From Adineta vaga (taxonomy: Eukaryota; Rotifera): a DNA stretch of 64,000 nt. The stretch covers positions 4,216,001 through 4,280,000 of the forward strand of contig CP075493.1 in assembly GCA_021613535.1 (NCBI GenBank). Direction: 5' to 3'. The translations under genes and the position numbers were made by a program. This document shows, in pieces, positions 10,413-19,569 of this stretch (positions are counted from its first letter, which is position 1; each line of letters opens with the position of its first letter). The notes beneath the pieces were generated by a model. That model was given only the letters and a program-made list of their open reading frames with translations. It made no database searches and had not been told where the DNA came from.

Positions 10413-11745
10413 TTATGATATTGTCGTAGTTTCTGGTTCTACACTAGTAGTTTCTCCCGGTGTTGTTGTCGTAGTTTCTGGTTCTACACTAGTAGTTTCT
10501 CCCGATGTTGTTGTCGCAGTTTCTGGTTCTACACTAGTAGTTTCTCCCGGTGTTGTTGTCGTAGTTTCTGGTTCTACACTAGTAGTTTCTCCCGACGTTG
10601 TTGTCGTAGTTTCCGGTTCTACACTAGTAGTTTCTCCCGGTGTTGTTGTCGTAGTTTCTGGTTCTACACTAGTTGTTTCTCCCGGTGTTGTTGTCGTAGT
10701 TTCTGGTTCTACACTAGTTGTATCTCCCGATGTTGTTGTCGCAGTTTCTGGTTCTACACTAGTAGTTTCTCCCGGTGTTGTTGTCGTAGTTTCTGGTTCT
10801 ACACTAGTAGTTTCTCCCGATGTTGTTGTCGCAGTTTCTGGTTCTACACTAGTAGTTTCTCCCGGTGTTGTTGTCGTAGTTTCTGGTTCTACACTAGTAG
10901 TTTCTCCCGACGTTGTTGTCGTAGTTTCCGGTTCTACACTAGTAGTTTCTCCCGGTGTTGTTGTCGTAGTTTCTGGTTCTACACTAGTTGTTTCTCCCGG
11001 TGTTGTTGTCGTAGTTTCTGGTTCTACACTAGTTGTTTCTCCCGATGTTGTTGTCGTAGTTTCTGGTTCTACACTAGTAGTTTCTCCCGGTGTTGTTGTC
11101 GTAGTTTCTGGTTCTACACTAGTTGTTTCTCCCGGTGTTGTTGTCGTAGTTTCTGGTTCTACACTAGTAGTTTCTCCCGGTGTTGTTGTCGTAGTTTCCG
11201 GTTCCATACTAATGGCTTCTGTCGTTGTTGTTGTTGTTGTTGTGGTGGTGGTGGTGGTGGTAGCAGTGGTAGTTGTTAATGTATGTCCTAAAATAAGAGA
11301 GAACTCCTAAGGTTCAAAGCATTCGGGTGACATATATCGAAATTTTCAGTTAATTTCTTTCGATTTTCGGGCATCAGCACATTACCTGTAGCCTCAGTCG
11401 TACTCATCGTTTTTGTAATTGATTCTGTTGTAATCAAAGTTACTTTTGTTAAATCAGCATCTAAAAATAAAGAAATACGAGTTTTCTCTTGCAAACATAG
11501 TATTGATTATATACTTGTTGACTTTGTCTTTTTCGACAGGACAATACTAACGGGAATAACAATCGCAAAAGCAACAATGATAGTTAGTGTAATACTCAAA
11601 ATCATCCATAATTGCTTTCGTCCAATTAGTAGGGCTCTAGTTAATATAACTTCCTTTTTATTATATCTGAAATAGGAATAAGAAAAAAAAATACATACCT
11701 GGTTCTCAAAGATGATATCGACGAACGATAAATATTGCTTCGCAT
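10413..11745 (-). CDS. Type II membrane mucin with 15-residue SVEPETTTTTPGETT repeats
   Basis: Four exons close exactly: 11745-11699, 11666-11515, 11460-11386, 11287-10413, giving 382 aa. The ATG at 11745 is preceded by an in-frame stop. The N-terminus is short and basic (MRSNIYRSSISSLRTRY). One membrane segment follows at residues ~35-60 (MILSITLTIIVAFAIVIPVSIVL), then a short Thr-rich exon and a long tandem array of the unit SVEPETTTTTPGETT. The array is Thr/Pro/Glu-rich and probably heavily O-glycosylated. Unlike its neighbours, it ends right after the repeats with no folded ectodomain. Because the frame stays open and Thr-rich past the stop, a nonsense mutation that removed a C-terminal domain is possible. 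The array length would be expected to vary between alleles. Confidence 0.78.
10423..11207 (-). repeat. 45-bp coding minisatellite (~17 units) with 315-bp higher-order period
   Basis: About 17 head-to-tail 45-bp units form the mucin stalk exon. Units differ at a few fixed sites: ggt/gat/gac after ccc, gta/gca, tct/tcc, agt/tgt. The order of variants repeats every seven units. For example, the rare 'cccgac' occurs at 10591 and 10906 and the rare 'ttccgg' occurs 315 bp apart. Units 1-7 therefore look duplicated as units 8-14. Confidence 0.92.
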
Positions 11746-12557
11746 TGATAAATACTAAGACTATCAAAAAGAGAAGAAGACTATTAGATAATTAAAATAA
11801 CTAACAATATTATTTGAATTATTAATATGATAGATTTTTTGTTCGAAACAAAATCGTTTACGTTTAATTACGTCGTTCTTTTTTTCTCAATAAAATAAAT
11901 CTTGAAAACAAAATGGGAGTATTGCTAATCTAGACCATCTGTTATTTTCATTTTTTTTTTCAGTCTCTATCTATTTTTCAATGAGAACATACTATCTACC
12001 AATAGTCAGTTACTTACTAATATGAATCATATACAATGCTAAAAAATATTGTAAGCAGAAAACGTTTTTTTTTACTTAATTGATTTATTTGTATGTGTGT
12101 GTGTGTGTGTTCAAATGAAAGAGATTTGCTGATATTCATGGATGCTAAGCGATGCAAAGATTGAATCGTGAGATTTTTCCAAACTGTATACATAATTCCC
12201 TATACATTTTGAAATAGAGTATAACGAATTATAATGATGACTATAATACATATCATCTGCGAATGGAATTGAACGAAGAAACTGCTTTCAAAATCTGAAT
12301 CGGTTTTTGGATTGTATCGGATTTCATTTCAAATATGCATGGTGAAAATTGATCTTTAGCAAGAAAACAACTACAAGTACCTGTGACTGCTTGTTTCTAT
12401 TGATATTTCTCAAATTCTCAATTTTGTTTTGTCATCATCAAAGAACCACTTAATATTCACTTCAAAATTTGTCAACTTTAAAGACAAATACACTTCAATT
12501 CTTCGCTTATAAATACGTGAATATCCGTAATATTACTAATACAAATTTACTATATTC
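11746..12557. other. Intergenic, divergent promoters with (TG)n microsatellite
   Basis: An 812-bp gap between divergent stalked-membrane-protein genes. It contains a TG dinucleotide run at about 12091-12110 and a TATA-like element before the Hog-type gene. No coding sequence is supported. Confidence 0.6.
12508..12515 (+). promoter_or_regulatory. TATA box candidate (TATAAATA)
   Basis: A perfect TATAAATA lies 43 bp upstream of the ATG of the Hint/Hog gene at 12558. This spacing implies a very short 5' untranslated region. Confidence 0.5.
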
Positions 12558-14003
12558 ATGGCTTATCGAAATATCGTTCATCCGGCTGCTTATGATATAG
12601 AATACTATATTCCTCCTAGAACTCGCGTAGTACAAAGAGAAACGTACGATAGCTATCCGTAAGTAATATTCAATGTATTTTTCTCTTGATTATATCAAGA
12701 ATCTATTTGTAAATGTATAAGACGAAGAAGTTCATGGTATGGTGCATGTTCTTGGTGTAGTCTTTGGTGTTGTTTGCTTTCATTGCTTGGTGGTCTATTG
12801 CTTGCTGCTGGATTAGCTGTAGCACTTGTGTTTATTATCAGATCGGCTAACAAAGATGAAACAACACAGACAAGTAAATTTGAAACTTGTTCATTGTGAA
12901 TACGTTAAAAAATGATCAAACATTCGCTTTAGCAATCAGACCTATAATAACACTAACAACTCGAACATCAACTACAACAACTAGCACAACAAGTATAGTT
13001 TGAGAAAATAAATCAATCTTTGTTCTGAGATTTTCGCTTAATCATTTACTTAAACTTCTTATATTTCAGCGACCACTACCACATCGAGTATAACGACAAA
13101 TGAAATAACTCTAATTTCAAGTTTGACCGATGCTACAAGTAATGAATAATCTTATTTAATGAAAAATAAAAACTATTCTTTGATTTTCAGATTCGTGTTA
13201 TTATGGTGGTGATCTTATTCATTTACTCGATGGAACATATAAACGTATTGATCAATTACAAGTCGGTGATCGTCTTTGGTCACTTACAAAAGATGGTAAA
13301 CGAATAATTGAAGATGAAATGATTTTAATGATGTATGCTGACGCAAATAATTCAAGTAAATATATATTATATACCATTAAATCTGTAGGATACTTATCAA
13401 TCTTTAGTTCTCTTCTATACATTTACAACATATGATGGTTATTCAATCAGTTTAACAAGCAATCATTATATTATAATATTCGATAGTGAACATAACAAAA
13501 TAATGTATATCAGTGCTTCGAAAGTAACACAAGCACATCATCTTATCCTTTCAAATCGTACAAGTCAAATCAAAAAAATAAACAAGTCTGTTCGTAAAGG
13601 TTTCTATTCGCCGTTAACTCTTAGTGGTAGTTTACTTGTAAATAATATTTCCACATCGGTTTATATTGCCAAGTAGCTATAAAATATCCTTTAAAAAAGA
13701 AAGCAACATAATATGTTAATCTTTATCTGTTTGTTTAGTTATGGAATATCTCCTGAAACTTTTCATAAAATATTCACACCAATTCGAATTTATTATCGTT
13801 TTACGCGATGGATATTTGGAAATGATTATAATCCCTATACAAATTACTTAAAACATGGTCTACATCCATTAGGTACTTTTCTCAAAGCTAATCAAAATCT
13901 TATTTGTATTCTTCTTGTATTTGAAAACAATATTCTATGGATACTTCTTACTCTTCTGATTATCTATTCAACTCAAAAATATCTTCTCGTGAAATCAACA
14001 TGA
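12558..14003 (+). CDS. Membrane-anchored Hint/Hog-domain protein
   Basis: Seven exons close exactly at 358 aa: 12558-12658, 12722-12873, 12933-12992, 13070-13138, 13191-13355, 13408-13672, 13739-14003. Residues 1-45 are cytoplasmic. A Cys/Trp-rich patch (YGACSWCSLWCC) leads into one membrane segment (~50-75), then short Thr-rich stalk exons (~85-127). From ~128 a Hedgehog-type Hint domain begins: a Cys in 'NSCYYGGD', 'LDGTYKRIDQLQVGDRLW', the TxxH-type motif in 'LTSNHYII', and 'YSPLTLSGSLLVNN'. The tail (~275-330) matches the end of Hog, with 'LHPLGTFLK', followed by a hydrophobic segment. Hint domains self-cleave through an N-S acyl shift; in Hedgehog this couples to sterol. Here no Hedge signalling domain is present, so the cargo would be the membrane-tethered stalk. 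The spacing after the Cys (CYYGGD against CFPGD) has one extra residue. Activity is inferred. Confidence 0.88.
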
Positions 14004-14270
14004 AACAATCGTTGTAAACTATGAATGTATAACACTATTTTATTCATATAAAAATATCTATTTCGAATTAGCGATCCTATCTTGTACACATGTGTTTAAT
14101 CCATCTAGTTTTTTTCTTCTTAGTTAAATGCTTTGATGCAACAACCGAGTACAATTAGGATTATTTGCATGATATATAACATTTTATTGAATTGACAACA
14201 GTTTGAGAAGAAGTTAAACGTTTATATTCATATGTCATTTTATGAATATGAAAATAAAAGTTGACTAAGA

Positions 14271-15323
14271 TTAAGACTCTTCGTGCATTAATTCATGATC
14301 TGACACTAAATCATCGTCATCATCGGAAACTAATTGATCAGGCTTTGAAGAAAAGTTTACATTCAATGATTTAAATAACGATTGCTGATTTGTATCAAGT
14401 TTCGGTTCTGTTCCTAATATAAATGGCATATCAACATCGAAATTTGTGAATAGACCTTCAACTTTTACTGCTAATTTAAGAAAATAATGAATATCTACAA
14501 GAATTGTTCCTTGAGTTCCTTGATATTTATATGTCGGTGGCATTGTAAGTGACGGGATAGGAACTGAAAATTGTTCTTTAAATTGAAATTCTTTGGTATT
14601 AATGATATTCGGTAATGAAATTTGAAATAAACTAAATCCACGTGCCATTTTACCGATACGATAACCTTGAAACATTGCTACATCAATACGTTGTATTAAA
14701 ATTTGTTGGGAATTGTCAATTTCTAATGTAACATTGATTGATTCACCAGCAACATAACCTGATTTATTTATTGTACCTTTAACAACTATATCTTTTCGAT
14801 TTTGATTAAAGAATTGTATTGATGATGAATGTTGTGGAGTTTTTAATATATTAACATGTGGATAAATTGTGAGATATTTTATTTCTCTTGTATTTGGTTT
14901 ATACCATGATTTATCAATAATAACTTGTAAATAATAACGAACATGAGGATATATTTGTGATTGATTTATTGTTGGTGGAAGTTGATCAGGTATTAGAAAT
15001 TCAAATGGCCATGAATAGTTACCTTGAGATAAAATCAATTCTTTTTGTCCTGATTCTGGTCGTACGAAACAAACAGTCGATGAATAGAATGGGATATGAT
15101 GATATTCACGACGTTTTTCTCGTCGACGTGTACGATTTGAAGTAATACGATTTGTTCTATAACCAATTTCACCTGTTAGTTTTATATAAATTGCTTCTGC
15201 TTCTATTTTATCATTCGGAATTATTAAACTTACATTTCCTAGTATTTTATCACCGGTAAAATAAAATAAACTACTAACATCAATATTCATCGTAATTCCA
15301 ATACTATTGCTACAATTACCCAT
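14271..15323 (-). CDS. Arrestin-domain-containing protein (alpha-arrestin type)
   Basis: An intronless frame of 350 aa from the ATG at 15323; the in-frame extension upstream of this ATG lacks another ATG. The N-terminus MGNCSNS fits an N-myristoylation signal (Gly2, Ser6). Residues ~10-165 form an arrestin N-domain-like sandwich (YFTGDKILGNVSL, WPFEFLIPDQLPPT). Residues ~180-320 form the C-domain (GYVAGESINVTLEIDN, YFLKLAVKVEG). The tail is acidic (SDDDDDLVSD) and no PPxY motif is seen. ARRDC-type arrestins usually link membrane cargo to NEDD4-class ligases through PPxY motifs. Without them this protein may act differently, possibly as a membrane-attached trafficking adaptor. Confidence 0.85.
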   Translation of the reverse strand: MGNCSNSIGITMNIDVSSLFYFTGDKILGNVSLIIPNDKIEAEAIYIKLTGEIGYRTNRITSNRTRRREKRREYHHIPFYSSTVCFVRPESGQKELILSQGNYSWPFEFLIPDQLPPTINQSQIYPHVRYYLQVIIDKSWYKPNTREIKYLTIYPHVNILKTPQHSSSIQFFNQNRKDIVVKGTINKSGYVAGESINVTLEIDNSQQILIQRIDVAMFQGYRIGKMARGFSLFQISLPNIINTKEFQFKEQFSVPIPSLTMPPTYKYQGTQGTILVDIHYFLKLAVKVEGLFTNFDVDMPFILGTEPKLDTNQQSLFKSLNVNFSSKPDQLVSDDDDDLVSDHELMHEES

Positions 15324-15563
15324 TTTTATCTGCGTAAAAGATCCTCTTTTTGATTTGTATTTATTACACAAATCACTATAAAAAAAACTAGGTTAAAATT
15401 ACATTATACATTCTTTTTTTTTGTCGACAAGTAGTCAACAAACATGGTCGTTGTTAAGCATTACTTTTTCTTCTTTTTATTTACATATAAAATAAGAAGG
15501 TCATTTTTTTGACATTATTAAACTTCAAAAAAAATATACATATATAAATCAACATCGAGAAAA

Positions 15564-15821
15564 TTATATCGTGAAAAGATGATCACGTCGAGAATATTCC
15601 GGAGAAGCACGTTTTGATTGTTTCATACGATGAATATAATGATTATAAGTACAACCATTTTCCGAATCACATTCGCCATCTTTACGAACTTTATTGAACG
15701 ATCGTAAAAGAAAATTTGTACGTTTATTGATCAGACCATCTTGTACTAAACGGTCGTAAACAGATCGAGGACTACAAATGGTTACCAGAATAAACATAAT
15801 TAGTAGACATTTAACATCCAT
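15564..15821 (-). CDS. Small secreted protein, 85 aa
   Basis: The ATG at 15821 starts a clear signal peptide (MDVKCLLIMFILVTICS). A basic mature part of ~65 residues follows with only two cysteines (ECDSENGC) and several basic pairs or triplets (NKR, SKR, SRR) that could be processing sites. It might be a peptide-hormone-like precursor or a small extracellular protein. I do not recognise the family. Confidence 0.6.
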   Translation of the reverse strand: MDVKCLLIMFILVTICSPRSVYDRLVQDGLINKRTNFLLRSFNKVRKDGECDSENGCTYNHYIHRMKQSKRASPEYSRRDHLFTI

Positions 15822-17119
15822 ATTGCCTGAAAATAACAGTTAAATATAAAGAAAGCTCTCTCAGTTACGTATATTCTTCGTCAAACAAAATTGATTGATA
15901 TCTGTATGTTAAATATGAATGTGTTCTACGTACACGTGTCGTTCATAGTTTAAAACGAAACATGTATATACCATTTATTTCGATTTTTTCGTACCGAAAT
16001 ATATGACGATATAATATGAAAAAGAAATTGATTGTCCTTCGTTATGCATAATGAAGGATTTCTATCAAACATGAGAAGAAATGAATTCATCCATGACCGG
16101 AGAGAGAAAAATATAATATTCAGCAATAAGCATGTATAAATCTTATGTATAAGTTTATTATCACACATCGAGTAACAACTTACACAGTTATTCAGATAAT
16201 GTTTTATCCTTGAGAAACTATTTTAAAACCATCGTTCAAGTGTGCCGTTCTCAATAAACTAGAAGTACAAAAAATCAAGAGAACAGTCATTTTTTTTAAT
16301 AGAACCGAAATGAGAGAAGAGTACATTTCTGTGTGAATTCCTTTGTATTCATCTATCATCGAAAGAAAAACACATATACATCAACAAAGTTGTATTTTCA
16401 AGAACGATTACGCCATCATGGTACAACAAGAATAAGACACAATAAATTAATTCATTTTTCAATCTTTCTATATTTCTACATTACATTCATTCTAAAATAT
16501 TATTCGTTAATATGTATCACGTTGTTGTTGTTGTTTTTGTTTACGTTTCGAAGGAGAAAAAAAATATTGTCTCTTTTCCTGTTTAGCTCAATATAGCAAA
16601 GTTTGTTTGTGTTTTTAATAATGTGATAAGATACACACGAGAAAGAAACATCTTTTAAGATGTAATCCTTGTGACGATTTCTGATACAAGAGATGATTTA
16701 TGATATATGTATCTTTTATTTGACCCAAAGAAATCGTATCTATATTGTTTTTCCTCGTCCTTATATAGTTCTCGGTACATTCAATGTCACGCTACAGAAA
16801 AATATCAAACTTCATAAGTAATATGTAAAATCTATTGATATCACTAAGCGAGGTTATGGATAAAAGAAACATGCGATCAAAGTTTGTTCTAAGGGAAGAT
16901 AATCTATGTCAAGCATGAGGGGAAAGTACCAACATATCATAAGAAGTAGGAAGAGGGTATACAATCATTTAGATTGTCACAATCCTATATGAGACAGAAT
17001 GAAGTCCTACAAGTCTCGGCAAAGAAGACCTATTAATCATCATTGTTTATAACGATCAGTTTCTTTTGAATAGAAGCTCTGCTAAAAACACTCGATATTT
17101 GTGACGAACATTTGCTGCG
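15822..17119. other. Intergenic region, 1.3 kb
   Basis: A+T-rich with only short open frames of low-complexity composition (for example 16333-16596) and no domain, TATA/start pairing or repeat that I can support. Confidence 0.5.
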
Positions 17120-17360
17120 ATGGATACTAATCCAGAAAACAATGTATCAAAATCCATTGTCGTACATTCAGAAGATAGAGTGGCATTACGTTAGTTCTCA
17201 AAGTTCTTGTTTATTTACTCATGCTTTGTAATGTTTAAATATCTTTTTAGCACCTGCGGAAGCATTGATTCATACAAGCGATGAAATAAAAATAGAATCA
17301 TCTCCGGTACAAACTGCAAGAACGTACTCTTTCTCTCTCAATGAAATGTGTCGATTGTAA
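17120..17360 (+). CDS. Short two-exon frame, possible N-terminal tail of the downstream fusion
   Basis: ATG 17120, exons 17120-17189 and 17251-17360 (GT...TTTTTAG intron, phase 1), 59 aa, ending 45 bp before the transporter ATG. It is hydrophilic and Ser/Glu-rich with no domain. If exon 2 is instead spliced from 17349 to the TAG at 17398-17399, the frame runs directly into the transporter. It would then supply an extra ~58-residue cytosolic N-terminus, although the donor (GTCGAT) is weak. It is either a small upstream gene or the first exons of the fusion. Confidence 0.4.
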
Positions 17361-17404
17361 CAAATTAATTGACTATATTTCTTCTTTATGAATTACTAGA
17401 TAAT

Positions 17405-19267
17405 ATGAATTTATTTAGATATTTTCAATGTACAATCATACTTGTTTGCATATGGTATACAGCATCAGTTGGATTTAATTTATATCTTCAAAAATTGTTT
17501 AATAGAAATCAACATACAGAAGATATTTATTCTTTAGTATGTTTAACTGCATTTATCCAAAATTTAACATGTTTTTTCGGTGTAATTCTATCTTATTTTA
17601 TCTCAAAACTGAAAATCTATCAGTTATCATCGAAAGAAGTATCTCTTAAGATTGAAAAAGAAAAACGATGTTGGATAGTATTCATCGTTGCTGGTTTATT
17701 TCATTGTCTTGGTATTATGATAACCAATTATCTCCTATCTTTATCAAACATTTCCTGTGTTCATACTATTCGTGCATTAGAACCATTAATCGCTAGTATT
17801 CTTATCTATTTCATTCCAATACCGAATCAAACAAATTCCAATTGGAAAACTACAATTTTCGAGAAACTTTTCGGAATTATTCTAATGATTAGTGGTGTCA
17901 TTTTATCGACATCACGTAGTGGTCAATGTCAATTCTTAAGTACACTTATCTATCTTGGATTATTGACGAATTTCTTATGGGTTATTCGAAATATTTGTAT
18001 TCAATATATCAGAATACATATGAATGAGATCTTTACTCAGATGATTATCTATGGAATTAGTACAATCATATCATTTTCATTGATGATAATTCATCGTTTT
18101 CCTTCATTGTTATTAGAAAATCATTGGAATCTTTTAATTTTCATTGGTCTATTAAGTTTGATTTATAATAGTACATCAATAATTGTTTGCAATCGAGTTA
18201 ATTTAGTTTCACATAGTTTATTAACAATGTTAAAACGACCGATTCTTATTATTGTTTCATTGATTTATTTTGATCACCATTTAAATGTAATGATTATTCT
18301 TGGTACTATTCTGATTCTACTCGGTCTTTCCTTCTATAAAATGAATTTAAGTCAACAATTATCAATTTTTCATGAGAAATTCTATGTAATTACACTTTTT
18401 ACAATAATTCTAATTGCTAGTTCGAGTTATTTATTTCATTTGAATACACATCATTCTTTACAGATGAAAACAATTCGTATGAGAAAAGACTTTCCTTTGT
18501 ATTATTGGACACCTGATTCAAAAAATGATAATTTTGGTGATACATTATCATATATTCTTGTTAGATCAATTGTTGGTCCACAATTAGCATTCATTAATAC
18601 GAAAGATCGAAGATCTTATTGTAAAAAATCGAAATTATTAGCAATTGGAAGTATATTTCAATTTGCATGTAAACATGATGTTATATGGGGTTCAGGAATA
18701 TTAAATCCAACAAAATTTCCGTTTTTCAACAATTCTCGTTTGATCAACACAATTGATATTCGTGCTGTTCGTGGACCACGAACACGTAATGCTTTAATAG
18801 CAAAGTATAATATTGACGTGCCAGAAATTTATGGTGATCCAGCATTATTATTACCATTTTATTTGAAATCTTATAAAAAATCTGTGAAATCAATCATTCC
18901 TATTCTACTAATCCTTCATTATAAAGATGCTAAACAAAGGAGAATTCATAGTGAATTAAAAAAGATTGTTACTGTCGATGCTTTTTTACCATGGGAAATA
19001 CTTTTGAAAATGATTCTTCAAAGTGAATTTGTGATTTCAACATCCTTACATGGTCTTATTGTTTCTGAAGCATTTGGTATTCAAGCAAGATTCTTAAAAT
19101 CATCATTAATCAATGTATTTCAATTTCATGATTATTATGAAGGTACAAATCGACCATTGGAATTTGCAACGACGATTGATGAAGCAATTGCTATGGGAGG
19201 ACAACAATTACCGAAGATTAATCTGACGAAATTATTAAATGCTTTTCCGTTTGATAAATTTGCTTAG
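17405..19267 (+). CDS. Fusion: TPT/SLC35-type translocator + polysaccharide pyruvyltransferase
   Basis: One uninterrupted frame of 620 aa. Residues ~1-315 hold about ten membrane segments with triose-phosphate-translocator/EamA features: 'VHTIRALEPLIAS' in the first half, and in the second 'VNLVSHSLLTMLKRP' followed by an Ile/Leu-rich helix. An eleventh hydrophobic segment (~325-345, VITLFTIILIASSSYLF) precedes a domain at ~362-620 that matches polysaccharide pyruvyltransferases: 'NFGDTLSYIL', 'IWGSGI', 'VRGPRTRNAL', 'EIYGDPALLLP' and 'FVISTSLHGLIVSEAFG'. If the transporter has cytosolic ends, as its family does, the extra helix puts the transferase in the Golgi lumen. The pyruvyltransferase donor is PEP, and TPT relatives include PEP translocators, so the fusion may import its own donor. 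The lack of introns and the bacterial-type transferase suggest acquisition by transfer. It converges with PEPCK. Confidence 0.87.
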   Translation: MNLFRYFQCTIILVCIWYTASVGFNLYLQKLFNRNQHTEDIYSLVCLTAFIQNLTCFFGVILSYFISKLKIYQLSSKEVSLKIEKEKRCWIVFIVAGLFHCLGIMITNYLLSLSNISCVHTIRALEPLIASILIYFIPIPNQTNSNWKTTIFEKLFGIILMISGVILSTSRSGQCQFLSTLIYLGLLTNFLWVIRNICIQYIRIHMNEIFTQMIIYGISTIISFSLMIIHRFPSLLLENHWNLLIFIGLLSLIYNSTSIIVCNRVNLVSHSLLTMLKRPILIIVSLIYFDHHLNVMIILGTILILLGLSFYKMNLSQQLSIFHEKFYVITLFTIILIASSSYLFHLNTHHSLQMKTIRMRKDFPLYYWTPDSKNDNFGDTLSYILVRSIVGPQLAFINTKDRRSYCKKSKLLAIGSIFQFACKHDVIWGSGILNPTKFPFFNNSRLINTIDIRAVRGPRTRNALIAKYNIDVPEIYGDPALLLPFYLKSYKKSVKSIIPILLILHYKDAKQRRIHSELKKIVTVDAFLPWEILLKMILQSEFVISTSLHGLIVSEAFGIQARFLKSSLINVFQFHDYYEGTNRPLEFATTIDEAIAMGGQQLPKINLTKLLNAFPFDKFA

Positions 19268-19569
19268 ATATTTTTTGAGAAAATGTTCGTTTTTTCGTTT
19301 TATCATAAAATAAAAAAGTCATATATAGCAGAACATATTTTCTCTAGTTAGATTATTCATATTATATCATTCGAAGGAAAATATTCGATTAACAAACTTT
19401 CTGACATGTCATCGAGATAGTTGTGCTTTGTTCACTAGCTTTATTTGAAAAGGTGAATATTTAGTCGAATAAAACTACAAAATCTACAGATTTAATGTGT
19501 ATAATGACTTATTAAAATAACTAAAAGGTAGAACTATTACGAGAGAGATTTATATGTTAAATAATCTGT

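Noticed and set aside
10423-11207. Possible CRISPR-like array (regular direct repeats)
   Set aside because: Units are contiguous with no spacers, keep a coding frame and lie in a eukaryotic exon.
10198-11310. Long plus-strand Val/Ser-rich open frame
   Set aside because: It is the antisense shadow of the mucin minisatellite; composition is fixed by the 45-bp repeat and it has no splice or start support.
12091-12110. TG run as a possible telomere-type repeat
   Set aside because: It is a short simple dinucleotide microsatellite inside an intergenic region, not a telomeric array.
16333-16596. 87-codon plus-strand open frame
   Set aside because: Phe/Leu/Arg-rich translation typical of A+T-rich non-coding DNA; no support.
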